A stretch of DNA of 64,000 nt from Paenibacillus mesophilus (GCF_005938385.1 NZ_VCRA01000026.1:1-64000); one strand, 5' to 3'. Counted from the first letter of the stretch, positions 54,020 through 62,843 are shown. Notes: generated by a model not told the origin, from the letters alone. Numbers and translations are program-made.

Positions 54020-55171
54020 TCAATTCGGATCGCCGAAAAATTCACCGTGCATGGCCAACGCCGCCGCACCGATCATGCCGATCCCCCTACCCAGCGTGGA
54101 AGCGGTAATCTCTATTTGCGAGTGACGCGCCGTGACTGACCGTTCGCGAACAACGTCACGGATTTCCTTCAGCAGCGGCAGCTCCTTCGAAGCGAGGCGG
54201 CCTCCGACTACTATTCGCTTCACATGGAGCATGTTAAGGAACGAGACGAGCACCTTGCCGATCATACGACCGGCCTCATGCAGCTGCTCGACCGTCTTCG
54301 GGTCTTCCTCCCGGTACTTCAAGAACAATTCGTCCATTTGGGAAAGCCCGAGCGTCTCCAGAATTGACGATTCGGACGCATAACGCTCCAGACAGCCTCG
54401 ATTGCCGCACCAGCATGGAATTCCGTCCGGGATGTATGTCATGTGACCGAAGCCGAACTCCCCCGTTTCCGTATATCCGCTGCGAAATATCGTATCATTA
54501 ATGACCAAGCCGGAGCCGATGCCGGTACCGATGAAGACGGACATAAAATCGGACAAGTCCTTGCTGTCGCCGAACATCTTCTCGCCAAGCGCCATTGCGC
54601 GGACGTTGTTATCGACATAGGCGGGCAGCCCGAAACGCTCTTCCAGCCAAGCCGCCAGAGGGATATCGGACCAGCCGGAGCGGATCCAGTTGACTACACC
54701 CGTTCGGAAGCTGACGAACCCGAAAATACCTGCGCCAATTGCACGAAATATTCTCCCCGGACGATTCGAGATATAGCGTTCCATCCGCTCCTGCAGAACA
54801 TGAAGGAACTCTTCCGAGGTCAGCGACGACAGCTCATGGGTTTCCGGATCCTCGACCTCCCCCTTCAGGTTAATAGAGCCGATTTCCACCCGACGCAAGC
54901 TGATATGCACCCCGAGCACCCAGTAAGCATCCGCGTTCAACTCCATTCCGATTCGTCTTCGGCCCGTTCCGGAAGCGCTTAAGCTGCCGGCCTCTGTAAT
55001 CAGATTGTCGTTCATCAGCTCGCGAGTAATGTTCGTAATCGTAGCGGGCGTTAGCTTAGTCAGCTCTGCAATTTCCTGCCGGGATATGAGAGAATGACGA
55101 AATAACGTCTGCAGTACCAGGCTGCGATTCATTTGTTTCGTACGGGCGGTATTATGTCCAACTCTTTTCAC
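54020..55171 (-). CDS. ROK-family transcriptional repressor (NagC/XylR type)
   Basis: 383 residues. An N-terminal winged helix (LVLQTLFRHSLISRQEIAEL, TPATITNITREL) is followed by the ROK sugar-kinase fold with VFIGTGIGSGLVINDTIF and the zinc motif CWCGNRGCLERY. ROK repressors release DNA on binding a sugar. The GTG at 55171, after AGGTGA, is chosen since the TTG six codons earlier lies in a palindrome and lacks a ribosome site. It sits between two groups of sugar genes that share operator-like palindromes. Confidence 0.87.
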   Translation of the reverse strand: MKRVGHNTARTKQMNRSLVLQTLFRHSLISRQEIAELTKLTPATITNITRELMNDNLITEAGSLSASGTGRRRIGMELNADAYWVLGVHISLRRVEIGSINLKGEVEDPETHELSSLTSEEFLHVLQERMERYISNRPGRIFRAIGAGIFGFVSFRTGVVNWIRSGWSDIPLAAWLEERFGLPAYVDNNVRAMALGEKMFGDSKDLSDFMSVFIGTGIGSGLVINDTIFRSGYTETGEFGFGHMTYIPDGIPCWCGNRGCLERYASESSILETLGLSQMDELFLKYREEDPKTVEQLHEAGRMIGKVLVSFLNMLHVKRIVVGGRLASKELPLLKEIRDVVRERSVTARHSQIEITASTLGRGIGMIGAAALAMHGEFFGDPN

Positions 55172-55184
55172 GAATTCACCTAGT

Positions 55185-55206
55185 TTCAATAGTCATCTTT
55201 ATTGAA
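55185..55206. promoter_or_regulatory. Probable ROK autoregulatory site
   Basis: TTCAATA (55185-55191) and TATTGAA (55200-55206) are inverted half-sites separated by 8 bases, directly upstream of the ROK gene. The half-sites resemble those of the operators at 37975, 42278 and 58284. Confidence 0.45.
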
Positions 55207-55230
55207 TCATAATGATGATCCGGCCCGATG

Positions 55231-56394
55231 TCAAAACGATTTCATCTCTTCAGCGACACCGCACTGTACGGATACCCATGAAGAGTCACCCTTGGCGCTG
55301 CGCAGACATGCGTCGATAAAGCGCAAGCCGTACACTCCATCCTTGAAGCTCGGGTAGTCGGAATCGAGCTCTCCGGCGGGCAAGCCCGACCGCCATTTCC
55401 CAACCGCCGATGCGTAAGCGCGATATAGATTGGCGAAAGACTCATAGGTGCCCTCCGCATGGCCGCCGGGAAGACGGTTGTATGCCGCAGCCTCCGGGTA
55501 GAGCGGCTCCCTTCCCCGCGAATACAAACGAACCGGTTCGCCCTTCAAACATACGCGCAGGTCGTTCGGTTGCTCCTGCTCCCATTCGAGAGTCCCTTTC
55601 GATCCGTGTACCCGAATGACGAATCGGTTCTTGCTGCCGATTGCGAGCTTCGTGCACCAATACATCCCGTTCGTTCCGCCTTCATACCGAACCAGCAGCT
55701 TGGCGTCCGTCTCCAAGCCGTTCTCCAGGCCGGCGCCGCTGAACATGGCGCATAAGGAGGAGATACGCAGTCCCGTCATGTAATGCACGGTATGTTCAAT
55801 GTGGGTACCGATATCGGCCACGGCAAACGATTCGCCCTGAACCATCGGATCGGTACGCCAATTGCTCCCCTTCCGGGTCGGATTCGCAATCCCTTCCTGG
55901 GCATATTCGGCTACCACACTTCTCAGCTGTCCGATATCTCCGCGGCGAATCATCTCGCGAGCCTGTTTGACCATCGGATAACCCGAAAAAGCGTAGGTAA
56001 CCGCGCAGGGAAGCCCGCGCTCCGCGGATAAGGCTGCCAGTTCCTCTCCCTGGGACAGCGTAAAGGCGAGCGGCTTATCGCACATGACGGGTATGCCCTT
56101 AACCAGAAAAGCTTTCACGATCTCATAGTGTGAGTCGTTCGGTGTCGCGACGACTGCAAAATCGATGCCGTCCTCCCGCTTCGCCTCGCTCTCCGCCATC
56201 TCCGCGTAGGAAACATATATACGCGAGTCATCTAACCCGAGCATACGGCCGGTAGTCGTATTGTTGTCATGCCGGCGCGAGAAGCAGCCCGCCGTAAGCT
56301 CGCATAAGCCGTCGAACATGGCACCTTTGCGGTGTACGTCACCGATAAATGCGCCCTCCCCTCCGCCGATCATGCCGTAACGAAGTTTTCCCAT
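55231..56394 (-). CDS. Gfo/Idh/MocA-family oxidoreductase
   Basis: 387 residues. Rossmann MIGGGEGAFIGDVHR, cofactor-side DKPLAFT (EKP-type motif), EYAQEGIANPTRKGSNWRTD and GGHAEGTYESFANLY in the substrate domain. Family with oxidase/reductase roles on sugars. ATG 56394 gives the normal N-terminus; the frame extends upstream to GTG 56457 but only 6 bases from the operator. Follows its own promoter and operator. Confidence 0.85.
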   Translation of the reverse strand: MGKLRYGMIGGGEGAFIGDVHRKGAMFDGLCELTAGCFSRRHDNNTTTGRMLGLDDSRIYVSYAEMAESEAKREDGIDFAVVATPNDSHYEIVKAFLVKGIPVMCDKPLAFTLSQGEELAALSAERGLPCAVTYAFSGYPMVKQAREMIRRGDIGQLRSVVAEYAQEGIANPTRKGSNWRTDPMVQGESFAVADIGTHIEHTVHYMTGLRISSLCAMFSGAGLENGLETDAKLLVRYEGGTNGMYWCTKLAIGSKNRFVIRVHGSKGTLEWEQEQPNDLRVCLKGEPVRLYSRGREPLYPEAAAYNRLPGGHAEGTYESFANLYRAYASAVGKWRSGLPAGELDSDYPSFKDGVYGLRFIDACLRSAKGDSSWVSVQCGVAEEMKSF

Positions 56395-56462
56395 ATCCAA
56401 TACCACACCCTTACCGCATCGGGGATCCGTGAAATACGCAACCATCCCTCTTCGCACATTTA

Positions 56463-56479
56463 TTAATTAAATGAATTAA
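56463..56479. promoter_or_regulatory. 17-base palindromic operator, oxidoreductase gene
   Basis: TTAATTAAATGAATTAA; 15 of 17 positions match 53930-53946. It lies just downstream of the promoter at 56494-56522, placed to block transcription. Confidence 0.6.
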
Positions 56480-56493
56480 CTATCGTCACAGCC

Positions 56494-56522
56494 ATTATAT
56501 ACCTACGTCCGGAAATGCTCAA
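56494..56522 (-). promoter_or_regulatory. Promoter of the oxidoreductase gene
   Basis: Minus strand TTGAGC (56522-56517), 17 bases, TATAAT (56499-56494). The remainder of 56523-56693 contains no gene. Confidence 0.65.
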
Positions 56523-56693
56523 CACTTATTTTTGAGTCGGCCAAGCCTGTTTTCCTTCCTATAATCAGCTGCGTTCCGATAGGGAGCTGCTCACTTTCCA
56601 TATTATAAGAACGCGGTCTTTCCTAAAAACCCCCTTTCTCAAATGATTGCGAAATAAGTCAATACTCCGTTATTCCGTACATGTTGAAAACAG

Positions 56694-56734
56694 AAAAGGC
56701 GGCCGCGGACTCTATACGAAAGTCCATGACCGCC
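56694..56734 (-). terminator. Terminator of the sulfatase gene
   Basis: GGCGGTC..GGACT pairs with AGTCC..GGCCGCC, followed on the minus strand by TTTT. Confidence 0.7.
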
Positions 56735-56766
56735 CTGCCCTCTTTCTGCTATAGCAATAAAAGGTT

Positions 56767-58224
56767 CTAGAAGTCTTTGAAGCTCTCCTCGCTTTTTCCG
56801 GGAGAGACAGGTCCTAATTGTCCGAAGCCCTTGACCGGCGCATACACTCCATCCTTATCCGGATTCACGTATTTCCCGAACCATTCGCCAAGGCGAAAAC
56901 GCAACGAATGCAGCACGTCCTCGCATTGCGGATCGCCAATTTTATTGATGTCCTCGTTCGGATCGTGATTCAAATCATACAGCTCATGCGGTCCGTAGGG
57001 ATACCGGTGTACATATTTCCAATCCTTGGTACGAATCATTCTAACCGGACCGTACTCGTCGTATATTACGATGTTCTCATGATCGGATCCGGATTCTCCT
57101 CGAAGCAGTCCAGCGAAGCTTATTCCCGGTAGCTCCGTTTCCGGGTTATGCTCAAGTCCCGCAAAATCTAATAAAGTAGGGAACACATCGTATTGGCTTA
57201 ACAGTTCCGTCCTAACCTGACCTGCGGGTATCACGCCGGTATGACGGAATATAGCCGGAACTTTCACTGAGGTATCGAACATATTGAGCGGGAACGTTCC
57301 GTTGCCTTTGCCCCAAATACCATGGTGCCCCATGTTCATTCCGTTATCACCCATAAAAATAACAAGGCAATTGTCTTGCATCCCCAGCTGCTCCAGTTGA
57401 TCCATAATCCGTCCGATTCCTGCATCCATAGCCGTAATAGACGCGTAGTAGCCTTTAAGAAGCTCCTTGCGTTTCTCCCCGACCCCATACGGGCAAGTTC
57501 TGCTTTGGTCCGGGTGCAACGGCATCTCGGGAGCCGAATGGAACGGGCAATCGTCATACAAGGCAACGTACTCCTCCGGATGCTCTGAACGTTCCCAAGG
57601 AGAATGTGGCGCGGTATAATGGACGCTCAAATAAAAAGGCTTATCCTCCCGAGCCATCTCACTCAGAAATTGCAGAGCATGCTCCGTAATGAAATCGGTA
57701 ATATACCCTTCTTCGATGGAAATCTTTCCATCCTTTACGATATCCGGCTTCATATAGGAACAACCGCCTCGTGCGATCGAGAACCAGTGATCAAAACCTT
57801 TATGCGGGACCGCGTTATTACCCAGATGCCATTTACCGCTTAAGGCGCAGGTGTAATTCGCTTGAGCAAGCAGCTCCGTATACGTCGTCTGTCCTTCCAA
57901 ATAATCGATAGCCACTCGCTCGTCGCTAAACACTTTGCTCGAACCCACATCCTCCTCTAGCTCGCTCTTATTCACATTGCCTGAGCGAATCCAATCATGC
58001 ACGCCGTGCTGGGATGGAATACGCCCCGTCACGATTGATGCGCGCGCCGGCGAGCAGACCGGAGAAGCGCAGAAGAAATTGTCGAACCGGACGCCCTCCG
58101 CCGCCAACCGATCCAGGTTCGGAGTGCGAATCTCATCATTACCCGCACAGCCAAGTGCCCAAGCTCCCATGTCATCGGCTAATATAAACACGATATTAGG
58201 CTTTTTGTTTTTCGAATCCGGCAT
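56767..58224 (-). CDS. Type I sulfatase
   Basis: 485 residues. IVFILADDMGAWALGC metal site, formylglycine site Cys57-Ser-Pro-Ala-Arg61, GKWHLGNNAVPHKGFDHW, and MGDNGMNMGHHGIWGKGNGT for the remaining ligands. No export signal. AGGAGGT ribosome site. Transcribed alone from a promoter whose spacer is a palindrome identical in design to that of the cupin operon. Substrate unknown. Confidence 0.92.
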   Translation of the reverse strand: MPDSKNKKPNIVFILADDMGAWALGCAGNDEIRTPNLDRLAAEGVRFDNFFCASPVCSPARASIVTGRIPSQHGVHDWIRSGNVNKSELEEDVGSSKVFSDERVAIDYLEGQTTYTELLAQANYTCALSGKWHLGNNAVPHKGFDHWFSIARGGCSYMKPDIVKDGKISIEEGYITDFITEHALQFLSEMAREDKPFYLSVHYTAPHSPWERSEHPEEYVALYDDCPFHSAPEMPLHPDQSRTCPYGVGEKRKELLKGYYASITAMDAGIGRIMDQLEQLGMQDNCLVIFMGDNGMNMGHHGIWGKGNGTFPLNMFDTSVKVPAIFRHTGVIPAGQVRTELLSQYDVFPTLLDFAGLEHNPETELPGISFAGLLRGESGSDHENIVIYDEYGPVRMIRTKDWKYVHRYPYGPHELYDLNHDPNEDINKIGDPQCEDVLHSLRFRLGEWFGKYVNPDKDGVYAPVKGFGQLGPVSPGKSEESFKDF

Positions 58225-58276
58225 GTCGGATGACCTCCTGCGGGGAGCTCCTCCCCGTTGGTATTCAATTATTTTT

Positions 58277-58304
58277 ATTATAGTTCAATATAATTGAATT
58301 TCAA
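58277..58304 (-). promoter_or_regulatory. Promoter with built-in operator for the sulfatase gene
   Basis: Minus strand TTGAAA (58304-58299), 16 bases, TATAAT (58282-58277). The spacer is the palindrome TTCAATTATATTGAA (58298-58284) plus one base, matching 37968-37995. Confidence 0.8.
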
Positions 58305-58369
58305 TAAGAAAAACGACTATCGTCGTATTTCAAGGATGAGCGACCGCGGTTTAGCGGAAGTTTATTCTT

Positions 58370-58426
58370 GGTAAGGAAAGTCTCACTTCGCTTTAACGCT
58401 TTAGCGAAGTTAAAATTTCCTTATCG
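58370..58426. repeat. Long imperfect hairpin in intergenic DNA
   Basis: GGTAAGGAAA and CTTCGCT pair with AGCGAAG and TTTCCTTATC over 57 bases. It lies between the XRE-cupin terminator and the sulfatase promoter. It may be a small repetitive element; no T-run follows on either strand. Confidence 0.45.
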
Positions 58427-58436
58427 ACAGAAAAAC

Positions 58437-58467
58437 AGAGGGATGCTCAGCTTCAAAGCACCCCTCT
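58437..58467 (-). terminator. Terminator of the XRE-cupin gene
   Basis: AGAGGGGTGCT pairs with AGCATCCCTCT (one mismatch), followed on the minus strand by GTTTTTC. The stem begins inside the stop codon. Confidence 0.75.
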
Positions 58468-59035
58468 ACTCTTCTTCCTGATTCGCCGGATGGGTCTCGC
58501 CCGTATCGGCAAACACAGCCAAATATTTAACTTCCTCGGTTATGGGATTCAGCGTATGCTCTTCCAGCGAGTTGAAGTAAACGCTATCTCCCGGCAGCAA
58601 CGTGTACTCCACACCTCCTACCTTATATCTCATTTGCCCTTCCAGCATATAAACGAACTCGTGCCCGGTGTGCGAAAACACGTGCTGTTTAATTTCATCC
58701 TTACGCGCATGAAACAGAAACGGCTGCATCAGCTTGTCCTTCAATTCTGGCGCAAAGGTGTAGAAGGAGTAGCCCTTATTCGTGGAGATCAGGTTTCCCT
58801 CGATTGCCTCCTTCTTCGTAAGAATGGTACCAACCTGTTCGTTTTCGCCCAACAGATCCGATACCCGTACCCCTAAAGCATTGGCTATTTTGACCAATGT
58901 GGAAATCGGGGGCATCGTTTTGCCGTTTTCTATTTTGGAAAGCAGACTGTTCGTAAATCCGCACACCTGCGCGATTTCATTCAGCGTCCTTCTTTGCGAC
59001 TTGCGGAAGTACTTAATCCGTTTGCCCAACTCCAT
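58466..59035 (-). CDS. XRE-family regulator with C-terminal cupin
   Basis: 189 residues. An N-terminal helix-turn-helix (TLNEIAQVCGFTNSLLSKIE, SDLLGE, about 1-65) is followed by a cupin domain (about 105-180: HVFSHTGHEFVYMLEGQMRY, LLPGDSVYFNSLEEHTLNPI). Such proteins sense small metabolites through the cupin. ATG 59035 has GAGGT 8 bases upstream. Promoter at 59071-59100 carries one half of the TTCAAC/GTTGAA palindrome. Confidence 0.87.
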   Translation of the reverse strand: MELGKRIKYFRKSQRRTLNEIAQVCGFTNSLLSKIENGKTMPPISTLVKIANALGVRVSDLLGENEQVGTILTKKEAIEGNLISTNKGYSFYTFAPELKDKLMQPFLFHARKDEIKQHVFSHTGHEFVYMLEGQMRYKVGGVEYTLLPGDSVYFNSLEEHTLNPITEEVKYLAVFADTGETHPANQEEE

Positions 59036-59070
59036 TGGCAGCAACCTCTTTTTTTAGCATCTTGACTATA

Positions 59071-59100
59071 ACTATAATTCAACACTACGGGAAGATTCAA
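59071..59100 (-). promoter_or_regulatory. Promoter of the XRE-cupin gene
   Basis: Minus strand TTGAAT (59100-59095), 18 bases, TATAGT (59076-59071). GTTGAA sits one base upstream of the -10, as in the palindromic promoters, but the other arm is lost. Confidence 0.5.
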
Positions 59101-59118
59101 CTTCACCTCGAAATGAAA

Positions 59119-59152
59119 AGCTTTCCCCTGCCCAAAATGGCGGAGGAAAGCT
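59119..59152 (-). terminator. Terminator downstream of the isomerase group
   Basis: AGCTTTCC pairs with GGAAAGCT around a 18-base loop, followed on the minus strand by TTTCATTT. Confidence 0.5.
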
Positions 59153-59197
59153 CGCTCTATCTTATCTCTGTAAAGTCGTATTAAACGCGCAAAAAAC

Positions 59198-59389
59198 TCA
59201 AGCGCCGACGGTCGGGCTCCTGCGGGCCGGGTGCCGGCTTGGCATCATGGTTTCCCTTATCAACGCGGCGCTGGAGGCAATGGCTACGCCGTACACTGAG
59301 GAGAGCCCTGGCATGATTTGTAGCCCCATTGCGCCGAAGCCGCGGCGAATCTCCATCGGCTCCGGCTTATGTATGCGCAGAAGTTTCAG
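59198..59389 (-). pseudogene. Short open frame, possible gene remnant
   Basis: Right after the isomerase stop a frame of about 63 codons without a normal start reads RIHKPEPMEIRRGFGAMGLQ, then IMPGLSSVYGVAIASSAALI, and stops at 59200-59198. The composition is protein-like, so it may be the truncated end of a former operon member. The family is not recognised. This fills most of the 59036-59389 gap. Confidence 0.3.
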
Positions 59390-60193
59390 TCATCTCCTTT
59401 GGGTAAATCGCGTCTCGTATTGCCGCATTTTCGCGACCTCCCGCGGAAGATGATCTTCATAAGGCTCCCAGTTGATCCACTCGCCGCTGATGTAGCCGTC
59501 GTAGCCGGCCGCAAGCAAAATCCGCACAGCCTCGGCATGATCGATTTCTCCATCGCCCATCGGGCGGAATTGCAGGTTCTCCAAAGTCAGCAATCCATCG
59601 TGAAAATGAACATGGCGGATCCACGACTTGAGGCGCTGAAACGAATAGTCGGATGAACGCCCCCCTCGTCTCAGCGTATGCATAACGTCCCATGTAACCG
59701 CGATATTCGGATGATCCACCTCGGACATGATATCCGCCATTCTATCGGGATCGTACCAGGCGTCATGAGTTTCGATACAGACCGTTACCCCTTCCGACTC
59801 AGCCATGGAACCGAGTTGTCGCATCGACCGGATCAGAAATGCCTGCGACTCCTCCCGGGAAATGCCCTCCGGAATCTGGCCGCCGAACACCCGGACTCTC
59901 GGAGCCCCTACTTGAGAAGCCAGCTTCAGGTAGGCGCCGGCCTCTTCCACAGCGGATTTCGTCGGATTGGCTAGCTTGAGCGATAAAGCCAGGCACGGGA
60001 TCGATACTCCCGATGCCTCGCATTCCGACCGGACCCGGGCAAGGTGTTCTGGCGATGCCGTCAGCTCGACGCCGTGCGCATGATTCGCGTCGGTACGCAG
60101 CTCCACGCCGTCATAGCCATAACGTCGAGCCGCAGCCGTCAGTTCTTGAAAGGATAATTGCGGTGCCGAAAAGCTCATAAATGCGTACTTCAT
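59390..60193 (-). CDS. Sugar phosphate isomerase/epimerase-like TIM barrel
   Basis: 267 residues. YGYDGVELRTDANHAHGVEL, VCIETHDAWYDP (metal ligand Glu), VTWDVMHTLRRGG, HVHFHDGLLT and GYDGYISGEWINW contain the metal-binding residues of the family. ATG 60193 overlaps the stop codon of the oxidoreductase gene (ATGA) with GAAGGGA upstream, so the pair is translationally coupled and probably handles successive steps on one sugar. Confidence 0.86.
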   Translation of the reverse strand: MKYAFMSFSAPQLSFQELTAAARRYGYDGVELRTDANHAHGVELTASPEHLARVRSECEASGVSIPCLALSLKLANPTKSAVEEAGAYLKLASQVGAPRVRVFGGQIPEGISREESQAFLIRSMRQLGSMAESEGVTVCIETHDAWYDPDRMADIMSEVDHPNIAVTWDVMHTLRRGGRSSDYSFQRLKSWIRHVHFHDGLLTLENLQFRPMGDGEIDHAEAVRILLAAGYDGYISGEWINWEPYEDHLPREVAKMRQYETRFTQRR

Positions 60194-61266
60194 AGCCGTC
60201 CCTTCCCTTCCGATACAGAAATGATCTTCCCGGTTCGTGCCGATTCACACATCAGATCGAGCGCCAGCTGCGTCACATAAGCTTGCTCCAGTCCTGTAGA
60301 AGGAGACCTCCGCTCAAGAATGGCCTTCGTAAAATCCAGCAGCGGACCATCATGGAGTATGCCCCTATCCTCGTCACCTTCCCAAATAACTGTCGATACG
60401 GTACCGGTTCCCGGAACGAATTTGCTTGCGATCAGATTATTCTTATTGGCAGTGGTCATTTGCAGCGTGAGCGCACCTTGGCTGCCGACGATCTGCCAGC
60501 TCTCCTCCGCCGGAGCAGCCACATATTCGCCGCGCTCGAACGTGACGACGGCGCCGCCCTCGCAGCGGATCAGACCGGCGCCGTGCGTCTCCCCGTCCGC
60601 TCCGGCACCGGAATACGGGAATCGGTCCGGGTCGGCGCCCCAGGTCTGCGCCAGCGCTTCCACCGGCTGCAGCTTCCATCCCGTAATCCCGAACAGATAA
60701 TCGAGATCGTAGCAGCCCCAGTTGAACCAAATACCGCCGCCGTTCATGTCGATGCGGTATCGCCATGCCGGCGGCTCCTTCTCGGGGGGACGCCCGGCAG
60801 GCTTGACCGCCCGGCAGCGAATGACGCGAAGCTCTCCGAGCTGGCCGGATTGCATATACTCTGCGGCGGCCTGCGCGTGCTTCAGGAAACGGAACCGGGA
60901 GGTGCAGAACGCGACGACGCGATCGCCCTGAACATCCCGGATGCGTTCCAGCTCCGCCGCACGAGTCGCTGACGGCTTCTCGATCAGCACGTGCTTGCCC
61001 TGACGCAGAGCCTGGACAGCCAGTTCCGCCCGTCCAGCGGCCGGAGTGGCGAGCACAACCGCGTCAATGTCCGGTTGCGCGAACAGCTCGGCAGAATCTG
61101 TAAATTGCTTCGGAACCCCGTATTCCTTCGATACGGCCTCAGCCGCAGCCAAATTAATGTCGGCGATGGCAACGATCTCAATCCATGGCTTGTCGCGGGC
61201 CGCTTCCAGATGCTTTCTCCCAATAAGACCGCAGCCTACGACAGCCAATCTGACTTTTCTCTCCAT
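60190..61266 (-). CDS. Gfo/Idh/MocA-family oxidoreductase
   Basis: 358 residues. Rossmann LAVVGCGLIGRKHLEAARDK, EKP motif in HVLIEKPSAT (about 95), and YRIDMNGGGIWFNWGCYDLD in the substrate domain, with the usual lysine and histidine/aspartate positions. ATG 61266 is favoured, with GAGTGAGGAG just upstream; earlier GTG and TTG codons are possible. Coupled to the isomerase downstream and 24 bases behind a broken relative. Confidence 0.85.
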   Translation of the reverse strand: MERKVRLAVVGCGLIGRKHLEAARDKPWIEIVAIADINLAAAEAVSKEYGVPKQFTDSAELFAQPDIDAVVLATPAAGRAELAVQALRQGKHVLIEKPSATRAAELERIRDVQGDRVVAFCTSRFRFLKHAQAAAEYMQSGQLGELRVIRCRAVKPAGRPPEKEPPAWRYRIDMNGGGIWFNWGCYDLDYLFGITGWKLQPVEALAQTWGADPDRFPYSGAGADGETHGAGLIRCEGGAVVTFERGEYVAAPAEESWQIVGSQGALTLQMTTANKNNLIASKFVPGTGTVSTVIWEGDEDRGILHDGPLLDFTKAILERRSPSTGLEQAYVTQLALDLMCESARTGKIISVSEGKGRL

Positions 61267-61289
61267 GCTCCTCACTCTCGCCCTTCTTG

Positions 61290-62326
61290 TCAATTTATTT
61301 GGATGCGTTTTCCCGTCAATGCGGCCTTCCGGGTCGCTTCTACTACGCGGATGGCGCGGCTTCCCGCATCCCCGCCGATTTCAAACGGCTTGCCTGCCAG
61401 CAGCGCGTGGACGAAATCCTGGTGGACCTGCGGCAGTGAGCCTCCGCCCCATAGCGCATGCTCGAATTTGTACGAGTCCCAAGTACCTGCTTGATACGTA
61501 AACGAATCGCTCCGGAAATCTTCCTTTAATTGCAGAGACAACCGTCCGTGATCCAACACATAGACTGCCGTTCCATCCGTACCGTTCACCTCGAGTGTGT
61601 ATAGCGCCGTATGCTCGTTCAGATAAGAGCAGTATGTCGTTTCCAGCACCGCAGACACTCCGCCGGACAAACCGTACACGGCCGTCGTCACGTCATCGCC
61701 CTTCATCGGCGCATGCAGCGTAGCCGAGTACGCCTGAACCCACTCGATTTCGCTATGAATCCAGGAAAATAAATCGATCAGATGCACGCCGAGCAGATCG
61801 AGCGCACCCGTTGCGCCCTCCATGCGCCATTGTCCGGGCTGAAGCTGAAACCCTTGTCGGAAATCATCTTGCCCCGCAGCGAGATCAGCTTGCCAAACCG
61901 GCCTTGCCGAACCAAGTCGCGGATCAGGCGAACCGCAGGATCTCCGCGGAAGCACATGTAAATGCCCAACTGACGCTCGGCCCGCTCCGCCGCTGTCATC
62001 ATTCGCTCCGTCGCCTCTACGGTCGGCGCCATCGGCTTCTGGCATAGAACATGCATGCCTGCCTCCAGACACCGGATCGTTACCGCTTCATGATGCTCGT
62101 TGGGCACGGCCACATCCACCCAGTCGACGGACGAATCGTTCAGAACGTCCTCCAACCGGACCGTCCAGTTGGGAACGTCGAATTTCTCCGCCGCCGAACG
62201 GGCCGATTGCGCGCTGGTGTTGCATACCCATTTTAGGCGGGAGCCGGTCAAGTGCCGGTGCGCCGGCAAATGCAGCGAACGGGCGATGGCTCCCGTACCG
62301 ATCAAAGCCGCTGTCAGTTCCTTCAA
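61290..62326 (-). pseudogene. Frameshifted Gfo/Idh/MocA oxidoreductase
   Basis: The N-terminal half (Rossmann LIGTGAIARSLHLPAHRHLT, QKP in HVLCQKPMAPT) reads from the TTG at 62326 (GGAAGGA upstream) to about 61838. The C-terminal half continues in another frame from GQWRMEGATGALDLLGVHLI to the stop at 61290. Restoring one C in the run at 61836-61838 gives FSFSPGQWRMEG and a full protein of about 345 residues. It is a pseudogene or a sequencing error; otherwise the gene looks intact. Confidence 0.75.
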
Positions 62327-62358
62327 CTGTGATCCTTCCCCCTTTTGTGGCGTCGGCA

Positions 62359-62765
62359 TTACGCAACCGGCATGCGATACAAATCGTTCAGAATCTTCTC
62401 AAGCGGGCGACGCCCTTTTCCGTTTTGGCAATATAGGGCTGAATGTGGGTCTCCACGGTAAGACGCTCCACAGCTTGGTCTCGGTACAGCACGGTCACCG
62501 TCCTCGCGCCGAGCTTTCTCGCCAGCTTAATGGCCTCCTCCATCCGCTCCATCTGCTTGTCGAGAGCCGCCTGATCCGGCAGGCACTTGAACAACCCCGC
62601 CGCGATCGCCGAATACGAGATGTCGTACCGCTCCCTGATCCACAGCAGCTCCTCCGCTTGATCGGGGATGATATCCGGCACGCGGCTGTTCATGACAAAC
62701 CGCAGCTCTTGGGGAGTGATCATGTCGCCGACCTGCTTAGATTTACAGTAACAAAACCCGTGTAA
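62359..62765 (-). pseudogene. Decayed sugar isomerase/epimerase remnant
   Basis: A core (GDMITPQELRFVMNSRVPDI, WIRERYDISYSAIAAGLFKC, IKLARKLGARTVTV) is recognisable as the N-terminal third of a TIM-barrel isomerase. The frame then runs through unrelated sequence, while a different frame carries a natural-looking end, RPLEKILNDLYRMPVA, stopping at 62361-62359. So the middle (about 400 bases) is deleted and the frame shifted. The upstream codons to 62951 are overlap with the AraC gene. Confidence 0.55.
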
Positions 62766-62843
62766 AAAATGTCGCATCGCCTTGCGAATAAATACCACAA
62801 TATTGCGCTGATTTCGTATATAATCATGTACGGAGGGACCTCC

